DNA of 64,000 bases, taken from contig NC_088339.1 of the NCBI RefSeq assembly GCF_036884655.1, forward strand, positions 26,493,501-26,557,500, written 5' to 3'. Under the pieces are notes generated by a model that made no database searches, had not been told where the DNA came from, and saw only the letters and a list, made by a program, of their open reading frames with translations. Below are positions 1-10,005 of this stretch, in pieces. The stretch's first letter is position 1; each line of letters begins with the position of its first letter. Both the position numbers and the translations under genes were made by a program. Source of the DNA: Musa acuminata AAA Group (Eukaryota > Streptophyta > Magnoliopsida > Zingiberales > Musaceae).

Positions 1-3000
1 CATCTCTCACCACTCTTGATTTACGATACAATGATATAAACTCCACCATACCAGATTGGGTGTTCAATATTACTAGCCTCGAGTTCCTTTATCTTGGTGG
101 GAATGAAATATACGGATTCTTTCCTGATTCTGTTACGAAGTTGACATCTCTCAGGGCACTCGACTTGTCTGGGAGTGTGTTCCAAGATGGCTTCATGCGA
201 TTAGCTCCTATATCCAACCTCTGCAAGCTCCAAATTCTCAACCTACGCTATGTGCCTATCAAAGACATGCTTGCCAATCTAGAAATGGTTTTCTCTGGAT
301 GTCTCAGGCATAGCATGGAGGAATTGGACCTCAGCGGCACCCAGCTGAGTGGTTCCTTTCCGGATTGGCTAGGGAACATGAAGAATCTCAAATCTCTTGA
401 TCTTTCTATCAACTCCCTCTGTGGATCAGTGCCTGCATCTATCGGAAATCTATCATTGCTGCAACATTTGGATTTAGATTCCAATGATTTGAATGGGACG
501 ATTTCGGAAGGCATCGGACAACTGAAGAGCCTTATCTATTTGGATCTCAGTAGTAACTCGTTGAGCTTATCGGAGGTCCAATTGGGTAATATATCAAGTT
601 TAAGGTATTTAGACATTTCAAGAAACTACGACCCAAGAAAAAGTGGTGATTGGATCCTGCCCTTTTCATTTTCAAGCTCTTTATATAACTTTTTTTTAAA
701 TAGCCTATTTTCCAAAATGGTTCCAAACGTACAAATCTTTTCATGAATTATATTTTCACATGCAGGAGTAGGAGTAATAGACATGAGTCTCGATGGGCTT
801 CCTTCTAGTCTCGAGCATTTGGATCTTTCTTACAACTCTCTCAATGGATCATTGCCCGCATCTCTTGGAAACCTCTCTATGCTGCGATCTTTGGATTTAG
901 GATCCAACAATTTGAATGGGATGCTTCCGGAAGGCATCAAATGGTTGAAGGGCCTTACAGATTTGGATCTCTACAATAACTCATTGAGCTTATCGGAGGA
1001 CGACCTTACCAATCTATCAAGTTTGAAATATTTGGACATTTCATACAACTCTATATACTTGAACAAAAGCGATGATTGGATCCCTCCCTTTCAGCTTGAC
1101 ACCCTTTCGATGGGATTCTGTCAAATACTGCCCATACCCCAATTTCCGAAATGGCTCCGAACACAAACCATTCTTCGTCAACTACAATTGTCAAGTGCAG
1201 GTATCAAAGGCATGTTTTTCGAAAGGCTTCCTTCTAGTCTTGAGCAATTGGATCTTTCTTATAACTCTCTCCATGAATCACAACTTGTATCTCTTGGAAA
1301 CCTCTCTATGCTGCGATCTTTGAATTTAGGATCCAACAATTTGAAGGGGATGCTTCCGGAAGGCATCAAATGGTTGAAGGGCCTTACATATTTGGATCTC
1401 TACAATAACTCGTTGAGCTTATCGGAGGACGACCTTACCAATCTATCAAGTTTGAAATATTTGGACATTTCATACAACTCTATATACTTGAACAAAAGCG
1501 ATGATTGGATCCCTCCCTTTCAGCTTGACACCCTTTGGATGGGATTCTGCCAAATACTGCCCATGCCCCAATTTCCGAAATGGCTCCGAACACAAACCGA
1601 TCTTCGTGAATTAGATTTATCAAATACAGGGATCAAAGAAACGATTCCCAACTGGCTTCCATCCGGTCTCCAATATTTGTATCTATCCGATAACAAGATT
1701 ACTGGTGAGATACCACAATTCTTTCCAAAATTAAAATATTTATCTCTTTCAAATAACTCATTCTCTGGGAATCTTTCACCAAGAATCACAAATACCATGC
1801 CAAGCTTACAATGGTTTGATCTATCTATGAATAATATGAGTGGCGGTATTCCCTTCTCTTATTGTCGATCTAGTAATTTGGAAAGGCTTCAGCTTTCTGA
1901 AAATAATTTGTCAGGAGAAGTTCCCAATTGCTGGAAAAATTCCTCAAATTTACTTCTTTTAGACTTATCAAACAACAAATTAGTCGGTGGAGTCCCTGAT
2001 TCGCTCTGTAATTTGCAAATGCTAGAGTCACTGCACTTGAGTTACAATAATTTATCCGGGCCGATTCCTCGTTGTTTAAAGAGTTGCACAGAACTATCTA
2101 CTCTCGACTTGGGCCACAACAACTTTATCGGGAACATACCAACTTGGATTGGAGAAAGCCTATTGTATCTGAAGACACTTAGCTTACGCTCGAATGCCTT
2201 CAACGGCAGTATTCCTCGATTATCTTCTCTACCATATCTTCGTATCTTGGATCTCTCCAACAACAATCTTTCAGGAACGATACCACAGAGCTTTGGGAGC
2301 TTCAGTGCATTAGAAAGCGCTCCTACGTATCAGTGTTGTTACTTCAACAATGACACTCTCTATGCAGAAGATATGTTGCTCTTCATAAAAGGAAGTGAAA
2401 TCAAGTATACCACCTCCAGACAACTTTCGATTGATACACTTATTGATCTCTCCAACAATTACTTATCTGGAAGCATCCCTGAAGAATTGGGGAATTTACA
2501 TGGATTGCGGAGCTTAAATCTATCTGGAAATTACCTTATAGGTCAGATACCAAGAAGCATCGACGGAATGAAACAACTAGAAGTCCTCGATCTCTCAAGA
2601 AATAATCTCTCGGGTGCAATTCCATCCGGTTTGGCGACCTTGAATTTCTTAGACCATTTGAATTTATCATATAACAATCTTTCAGGAAGCATTCCCACTG
2701 GCAACCAATTGCAAACTTTTACTGATCCATCTATCTACATTGGCAATCCATATCTTTGTGGCCCTCCTCTGCCCATAAATTGTACGGTGAATATAGCGAA
2801 GGCCATTGAAGAAGAACAAAATGAAGATTCTTCTGAGAGCAGAATGGAAACACTTTGGTTATACACGAGCATCACACTAGGATTTATTACTGGATTTTGG
2901 ATGGTTTGTGGAAGTCTTTTGTTACGACGGACCTGGAGGATCACATACTTTCGCGCCATTGATAACATGATTGACAAGCTATACGTGGTGATGGCAGTGA

Positions 3001-3029
3001 TCGTAGCAAAATACAAAAGGAAGCTATGA
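1..3029 (+). CDS. RLP1: LRR receptor-like protein, 5' end outside window, internal stop or intron
   Basis: This is the 3' part of a Cf/EIX2-type receptor-like protein: an extracellular LRR ectodomain, one membrane helix and no kinase. The frame is open from position 3, where the codons match the middle of RLP2. It meets an in-frame TGA at 744-746 and reopens in the same frame through 783-3029. Just before the second part lies an acceptor-like site (TTTTCACATGCAG, AG at 764-765) homologous to the predicted RLP3/RLP5 acceptor. Possible in-frame phase-1 donors are GT at 586 and GT at 646, so a short intron could remove the TGA. The second part has about 25 LRRs with a 429-bp (143-codon) internal duplication (starts near 783 and 1212), the island region with a KGSEIKYTT motif, an acidic juxtamembrane stretch, a membrane helix with GFITG, and a short basic tail ending KYKRKL. 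Whether it is functional is unresolved. Confidence 0.8.
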
Positions 3030-4607
3030 TAACTCTGTTGTTAGAGGGGGTCGACATAATTTATCCGACTTAAGCAATAGCAATGGTATTGGTATCGATC
3101 AGTATGTGATACGCTCATGGTTTGCATGTCTTTTCATAACACACCGTCACATGATTTTAATTTTTCCTTTTTGTGCATACTATAGTGACTCTGTTATATG
3201 ATCTGTTGATGTTTGTCTACGTAGTTGTTTGTCAAAACTTTATGTCATCAAAATATGAGTCCTCTGCCTATGGTTTATGAGCTATTATTTGTTTCATGCA
3301 GTAGTGGTTATGGTGTTCATATCTATGCTTGTAAGGTGATTCATAATCTAATTAACAAATTCTAACTCTGTTATTAGAGAGGGTCGACATGACTCATCCA
3401 ACTTAAGCAATAGCAATAGCATTAGTATCAATCAGTATGTAATACGCTCATGACTTGCATGTCATCATGTCACACATCATAAGAGTTTTATCTTGACAAC
3501 ATCAAGGAAAACCATGTAAACCGTAGCATAGGTTTCATTGGACTTATTATTGACACTAACAAGAAGTAAATTACTTTATCATCCAATTAAATTATAAGAT
3601 GGATCATTGGAGTAGACTCAGAGGAAACAAGCTCATCTCCACATGGAGACACCTCACAAATGTTTAATTAGAGCACCACTTTGTTCCCGCTACATCACAT
3701 TAATTCTAGGGTGCTCATCATAATACATATACATATCTATCTATATATATATTGCATAATATAAAAGTGTAGGAAGAAATAAAGACTTGTTATTTCAAGG
3801 GTGAAGTGTATCGAGACATGTTCCACATTGGCAAAAGCTTAGATCTAAACAATCTACATTGAGATTATAATGTGTATGCTTGTAATAATTTTTTCTTTAT
3901 TTATGCAAACTTGTTTTAAGTTGAGAAATACTTATTTTGATGTTTGACAAATTCCCTTCTTCGTATCACCGCACCTTCAAATTTTACTTATTTTTTCTTT
4001 CTTCTTCATATTATCCCATTGGTTTTAGCAAACAAAAAAGATTATGGACAGTTTTTTTTTCTTTTAAGTGCAGAAATACATGTAAAATATCACAAAAGAA
4101 CTCAACCTCAGAGTATCTCACATTATAATTTGACAAGAGTAACATGGACACCAAATCAATCAAATGATTCAATAGGAAATATTCTGTTTGGCTTTAGACA
4201 AACCTTACAGTATCGATTGCTCCCTTAACATGTGCTCTTCTTCACCCTAAACAAATATATAAGTATATTATACATAAGAAGGAAGCAATATGGTTTATTG
4301 GACCATCGATTATTGTTTTGATTTATGGCTTCATTAGTAATGTCTTAATTGATAATACAATGGGCTCTTATTGGCTTAAATTTGCATAATTGAATCCTTG
4401 TTAATTTAAATTAAAATGTCGAAAAGATAAGCAAAAATACCATGAATATTCTTATTGACACAGTAGAGTTATTAATAATTGAGTTTCTACATCTCTATTC
4501 CACCGGTCAAACGTGAATGATTAAAGTTTTTGGATTTTGCTATACTAAGGGATTGATACGAAAAGACATCTGTCTTTAATCAAAACTTTGATACAGGGGT
4601 ACCAATT

Positions 4608-4646
<39 letters not shown>
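3030..4646. repeat. RLP 3' flank, duplicated in the cluster and internally tandem
   Basis: No gene is seen here. The stretch beginning with the stop-proximal TAACTCTGTTGTTAGAG motif recurs about 330 bp later (3029 and 3361), so the flank contains a tandem duplication. The whole flank is repeated after RLP3 (33009-34690) and after RLP5 (46259-47880), and a single-copy version follows RLP2. The small open frames around 3937-4228 recur in all copies but accumulate changes and look non-coding. The segment ends in a (TA)n microsatellite at about 4611-4646. Confidence 0.8.
4611..4646. repeat. (TA)n microsatellite
   Basis: About 18 TA units. The RLP1 3' flank loses homology with the RLP3 and RLP5 flanks at this point. 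Confidence 0.95.
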
Positions 4647-4651
<5 letters not shown>

Positions 4652-6290
4652 TGGACCTCTTTGAAAAATCAGATGTGAATATTTGGTAAGGAAACTTGAA
4701 GATTGCAAATCCGGTCAATAATTGTAATCACAGGCTAGTGGAGAGTCGACTGGAACATATAATGGAAAATTGGCTTATCTGAACTTAAAAATGCATTCAT
4801 ATATCTGAAATGGAATAACAGTAAAAGGTTTTTCAATCATGGTTAGGACATTTTGCTTTTCAAGTACTACGAGAAGAGACTGTCTTTAGAATTGTCCGAA
4901 GAGGTGCCAACTCTTAATCATATTTGTAGAGGATATCAATACTTAAATCAGGGAAGAAGCAGAGAAGCAGTAAGTCAATTCGTAGGAGCAGATGAGTCTC
5001 TTATCATTAGCTTAGGCATAAATATTATCCAAGGATTTAAAAGAGATCCTTCATATGATAGTTTAATCATATTCTTTTCAAAAATGTTCCTACGTAGAAA
5101 TTAAATCTGACAGTGCTATGTCAGTTTAGTCTATCTAATACCTTGAAAAGCTTCCTTGGTCCTAAAGGAGCCACTGGCTGCCGGACGTCAAGGTCATAAT
5201 GGCTTTCAAGACAATGCAATGGGTATTAGTTGTTTGGTTCTCTGAATATAATTGTTTCAAGACAACAAACTGACTACTAGCTGATGATTGGCAAGTGGGA
5301 ACCGAGGATTGCATTCATTGTTGTTTCTAACTTGTGCCGGCTAGCAAATGCTGGGCTTACACGGTACTGTTGCTTGGTGCTGGCCAACACATTGATCTCA
5401 AGCTGCATTGTCGTCATAGCAACTACAGGGCAAATGGGTGTTTTCCCTGGACATGTTGCCACCATTGCAGAGGGGTTCTTTCTGTCCCTGAGGGGAATGA
5501 AGTTACCAAGTATTTCGGTAGCAGTGGGTTTGCCTTTTACACGCTAACTCTGTTACTGACATAGTTGTTGTCGACCACGTTGATCCAAGCCTGGTCCAAA
5601 AAGGCCTCGCGGACTTCACCCAGAAAAGGCTGAAGCCCAGATCGGTGTCGATGTCGTAGGGTATTGAATGCTGCGCCATCCGGTTGAGTATTGGTATTTA
5701 TCGCTTGAGATATGATCCTCTTGGCTCATGATTCAACGACAGGAGGAAAGAGATGCAAATCCAATAATTTTTTGTGGGATAAGGAAATTACAGAAAACAT
5801 AATTAAAATGATGTGCCTGATCACCGCATGATGAAATAATGGAACTTGTGGTGTACTTGTCATGGCTTCCAATTGTAGTGAGCTCTCGTCGTAATGGTGA
5901 AGTCCCTAAGCAGTCTGCAGCAGCATAACCTGTTAGGTGCCATGGTTAAACATGATCAAATTGGGAATTTGGAGAAGCTAATTATTTGTCTTCGATATAG
6001 CTTTTTCTCCTTTGGTTATGGCCAGCCAAGACTTGCAACTGAGAGATAACAAGTAATGCAATCACACTGACATGGTGATATGCAATTATAAAGTTTTCTC
6101 CAATTACAATTAAAAATCAAACTGTTTTAACTATTTAGGATCAATTGTATGGATTTTTATTTTAAACAATCTTAGAAAATTTTCACACACACGCATAACA
6201 TATGGCAGGAAATTTTCAAAAGGGTGTTGATGACCATTTCAAGCCTTTTGTATTAAACATTAATCTTTAGTGTTATTTATGAGCTGTTTT
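4647..6290. other. Intergenic DNA with an unrecognised gene-like patch (about 5160-5700)
   Basis: Most of this stretch is AT-rich, but 5160-5700 is visibly richer in G and C. It holds short overlapping open frames: 5284-5547, 5334-5564, and a third frame from about 5561 that reads through a soluble-looking stretch to about 5660. The frames switch as if a coding exon had suffered small indels. A further open frame at 4853-5104 (83 codons) has no recognised domain. I do not recognise the family. A captured or decayed exon is possible and chance is not excluded. Confidence 0.35.
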
Positions 6291-6365
6291 TTTTTTTTTG
6301 AAGTAGCATTGGCTATGGTGTTCATATCTACGCTTATAAGGCGATTCATAATCTAATTAACAAAT
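6291..6365 (+). repeat. Orphan fragment of the RLP 3' flank
   Basis: About 65 bp after a T-run (GGTGTTCATATCTACGCTTA and following) match the 3' flank of RLP1 at 3296-3362 and the flanks of RLP3 and RLP5. It is detached from any gene. It marks an old rearrangement, or the 3' edge of a lost RLP copy. From 6365 to about 6950 I see nothing recognisable. Confidence 0.6.
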
Positions 6366-6949
6366 TATAACAAGCATAAATTAATGCAAAGATTAAAAAT
6401 AGTGAATTTTTTGTCATCCGAAATTGGACTTTCTGTCAATTGTTTTGCAGGAAGTTGACATCACTTGCAATAGGCATTCATGAAAATAGACCTTTACATA
6501 TTTTATTATAAGCAGACTAACATCGTATACTGCACCTGCAAATTACGTTGTGAGATAGAACCGAAGTTGGATACTCTCTCGATCCTCTCACATGTGGCTA
6601 TGTGATTCTTCTTAAAGTTTTCATCTTACTATTATCCAGGGGATGATTTGTTGAAGGACCCCAAGGGATATGTCAATTACATGTAAAATGATACCCTCCC
6701 TTTGAGAATTGGCATAAGCTCAATTATAATGGCTCTAGTAATATGGATGCTGCTGGAGAGGTTGATTTTCTTATTCAGAATAATAATAAGTGTACTTTGG
6801 GTGTTGGATGCCAATACTTAACAATTAATCCGTTGCATCGATGGAAGGGCTCGTTGTTGCATTTATAACTTGATGCACTTACATGTGGTTGTATACAAAG
6901 AAACCATTGAGGATCAAACAAGTCGCAATGGCTCTTGCAGCAACAAAAT

Positions 6950-8790
6950 TAAAATTTATATCACTGAATAGCAATTAACCAGAGATAAAATGATATTCTT
7001 AATACATTGCAAAATAGATTAATACTTTAAAATTATAACTCTTAGGTATTTGACTACTGCTACATAGTAAATAATGGTAATTTAGAGTTGCTTTGTTTGA
7101 TTGTCTTGGATAAATAGATACTAAACAATGGTTATTTGGAGTAGCTTTCTTTCATTATCTTAAATGAATAGATTGTTTGATAAGATATGATGTCTTTAAT
7201 AGCAATTAACTTAGGATAAGTTATGTCCTTAATATATTGCAATACATATTAATGCTCCAAAATCAACATTGTTGAGTATTTGATTGATTCTGTTAGCCAC
7301 TGGTTTAATTATTTTTTATAATAAATTCTTAGCTTAATCGAATAATATTCAATCATTAATCATTTATGATAAATTCTCGACTTAATTCAACGATTCAAAT
7401 ATATTAATGAAGTCAAATAAACGATAATTATTTGAGTGATTTTTCTGTTTTCTTTATTCAATAATGGGACAAATTACAGGGTCAAGTAAATGATGGATGG
7501 TGATTCGTATTAGTTTTCTTTAGTTGCCTTTGGTGAATGGATTGTTTGACACCACACGATATCCTTAATACATTGCAATAGAGATTATTACTCCAAAATT
7601 AATACTCCTGAATATTTGATTGTTGAATCAATCACTAACCTTTGATGATAAATTCTCGACTCAATTGAATAATTCAACCTATTAGTAGAGTCAAGTAAAT
7701 GACAATGATTTGAGTGACTTTTCTTTATTTTTTTCCATTCAAGAATTGAACAAATCGTTAAGTTAAATGATGGTTATTTAGAGTAGCTTTCTTTGGTTGC
7801 CTTCGGATAGTTTGACACACCGATGTCCTTAATATATTACGTTAGACAAACCGATGTCCTTAATATATTACGTTAGAGATTAATGCTCTAAAATCAACAC
7901 TCCTGAGTATTTGATTGATTATTTCTATTAGTTACGACCACCAATATTTAATAATAAATTATCGACTCAATTGAATAATAAATTATCGACTCAATTGAAT
8001 AATTCAACACATTAGTGAAGTCAAGTAAATGACAATGATTTGAGTGACTTTTCTTTGTTTCCTTCGATCATAAATTAGATAAATCGTTGCGTCAAGTAAA
8101 AGATAGTGACTTTTCTTTGATTCAGAGTTGCTTTCTTTAGTTGCCTTTAGTGATTGGATCGTTTAACATGACATGATATCGTTAATAGTAATTAGCTTGT
8201 GATAAGTTGATATCCTTAATATATTGAAATATAGATTAATGATCCAAAATCAACACTCTTGAATAATTAAATAATTTAATATTAGTGAAGTCAATTAAAT
8301 AATTCAATACATTAGTGAAGTCAAGTAAATGACAATGATTTGAGTGACTTTTCTTTATTTCCTTCATGAATTAGACAAATTGTTGCGTCAAGTAAACGAT
8401 AGCGATTGAAAGCAACTTTCTTTGGTTGCCTTCAGTGAATGGATTGTTTGACATGATGTCGTTAATAGCAATTAACATAAGATAAGTTGATGTCCTCAAT
8501 ACATTGAAATAGAGATTAATACTCCAAAATTAATGCTCTTAAGTATTTGATTACTTCTTTTAGCCACTGATTCAATAACTAACTTACTTTTAATTATAAA
8601 TTCTCGATTAGATTGAATGATTCAAAACATCAAGTAAATGACAATGATTTAAGTGATTTTTCTTTGTTTTCTCAATTTAAGAATTAAATAAATCGTTAAA
8701 TCAAGTAAACGATCATGATTAAGAGTAGCTTTCTTTCGTTATCTTCAACGAATAGATTGTTTGATATGACACCGATTATAGATGAAAGGT
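6950..8790. repeat. AT-rich tandem array, unit about 300 bp (array 1, upstream of RLP2)
   Basis: The landmark AGATTAATGCTCCAAAATCAA and its variants recur near 7010, 7248, 7578, 7877, 8232 and 8512, a spacing of about 280-355 bp. Between landmarks the order is conserved: CTTAATACATTG, the landmark, TATTTGATTG, TTAGCCACTGATTCAATC, GATAAATTCTCGACTCAATTGA, AAGTCAAGTAAATGACAATG, TTGAGTGACTTTTCTTTG. Copies are strongly diverged. Short secondary duplications occur (34 bp near 7805-7872 and 27 bp near 7960-7998). The array starts with TATATCACTGAATAGCAATT, the same boundary as array 3. No coding capacity is seen. Confidence 0.8.
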
Positions 8791-9343
8791 CTATATAATT
8801 TTTAGCTAATACAAATAAGAAGTCAGCCACACCATCTTGAATGTACATTGTGTCTAGAAGAAATCTTAGACAAGTATAATTAATACAGAATAATTTAATT
8901 TGTGTCAGTTGGAATTAATTAATACATCTCTTAGACAATAACAATACCATCTTCAATAGTATATTAATAATTAATACTTATTATTATAAATAATAAGTCA
9001 TCTCCAACATCGTATTGTCTAGTAGTAATCCATTCATTCAAAAGATAAGTATATGCCATCTTCATAATAAAAAAAATGAAAAAACACATAGGAGTAATTA
9101 AGTGCACCTCTATAACTACGGACAATTATTACTTGCCTATTGTTTGGTAATAGGAAAATGGATATATTTATACACATATGTTGCGATTGAACGTGATTGA
9201 AGATAAGTTCATCAGCCTACCTCCCCTGGTTAACGATTGATGCTGATGTAAGATATCGAAACAATCGCTCCATGTATAATTTTCAAAATATGTATGACAT
9301 TTCAAATATTTATCATAAATCATGGTAAATTTCTCAATTTTTT
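8790..9343. repeat. Duplicated spacer between satellite array and RLP promoter
   Basis: This segment has no gene. It aligns with 41380-41800 upstream of RLP5, sharing phrases such as TCTAGAAGAAATCTTAGACAA and AATACCATCTTCAATAGTAT. It is therefore part of the cassette (array, spacer, LINE tail, promoter, gene) that RLP2 and RLP5 share and that the other copies lack. Confidence 0.7.
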
Positions 9344-9560
9344 TGGAATTATTTTTTTTTAATAAAAAAAAAGATAACTTTCATTGAATCAGAAAAAGGC
9401 AGCAGAAGGGTTGAAAGGTATGCCTAAAGCATCCTGCCTATAACATTGTGAGAACCCAAAGTTTCTACCAAAAATAAATAATAATAATTGGTGCACTTTG
9501 CAATATAAGAATCATGGTACAAAGATGAGATCAAAAGAGTGCTCTTTTGCCATAAATTAC
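9344..9560 (-). mobile_element. LINE 3'-end remnant upstream of RLP2
   Basis: A run of T followed by a sequence of the type AACTTTCATTGAATCAGAAAAAG, then a stretch including GAGAACCCAAAGTTTCTACCA, resembles the tail of the larger minus-strand LINE at 14150-14290 (T-run, AACTTTCATCGAAATTAAAG, GAGAACCCATTGGTTCTTAG). The T-run would be the poly(A) tail of a minus-strand insert. An equivalent tail lies upstream of RLP5 (41800-42010). The promoters of RLP3 and of the 25-kb relic lack it. Confidence 0.5.
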
Positions 9561-9803
9561 ATGCTACACTGACGAGGGCTTTTTACTTCCACCACCAATC
9601 TCCAATCATACTGTTTGGATGTCTGCTTATATATGTGGTTAAGCTCGGTTAGTGATACTGTCTATTGTATAATAAATACATCATTTCTCCAATGGTTTGA
9701 CTGGTAGTAGATTAGGATTATGATCAGGAATGCGACACCAGTGGTGGAAATTAAGCTATGGAAAAGCCTCCACCATATGTGAGTTTCCAATTTGTTTTGG
9801 ACA

Positions 9804-9959
9804 TTGACTTGCTTCCACATTGCTTGACTTTGACTAGTGACAATTTTGTTGGACACATCTTCGTGTGAAGCGTTCAGCCTCATCCAGGAGTTCCCTCCTG
9901 ACAACTTTCTCCTCTAACGGGGCACTCACGCATACGTTAGGCAAATATGAGCTTATATA
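9804..9959 (+). promoter_or_regulatory. RLP2 promoter: W-box triplet and TATA box
   Basis: TTGACT occurs at 9804-9809, 9824-9829 and 9830-9835, the last two directly abutting. TTGAC(C/T) is the core bound by WRKY factors, which commonly control defence genes. A TATATA core lies at 9954-9959, about 50 bp before the ATG at 10006, implying a very short 5' leader. The same arrangement is kept upstream of the other RLP copies. Confidence 0.6.
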
Positions 9960-10005
9960 CACATATGAGAGCTGCCGGCTTTAGGGTTAGATCTCACCGT
10001 TAAAC

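Noticed and set aside
4853..5104. 83-codon frame near the GC-rich patch
   Set aside because: Unrecognised and with no splice or start context that stands out; mentioned only within the spacer entry.
6950..8790. CRISPR array
   Set aside because: The repeats are about 300 bp, diverged and AT-rich in a plant nuclear context; they are satellite-like.
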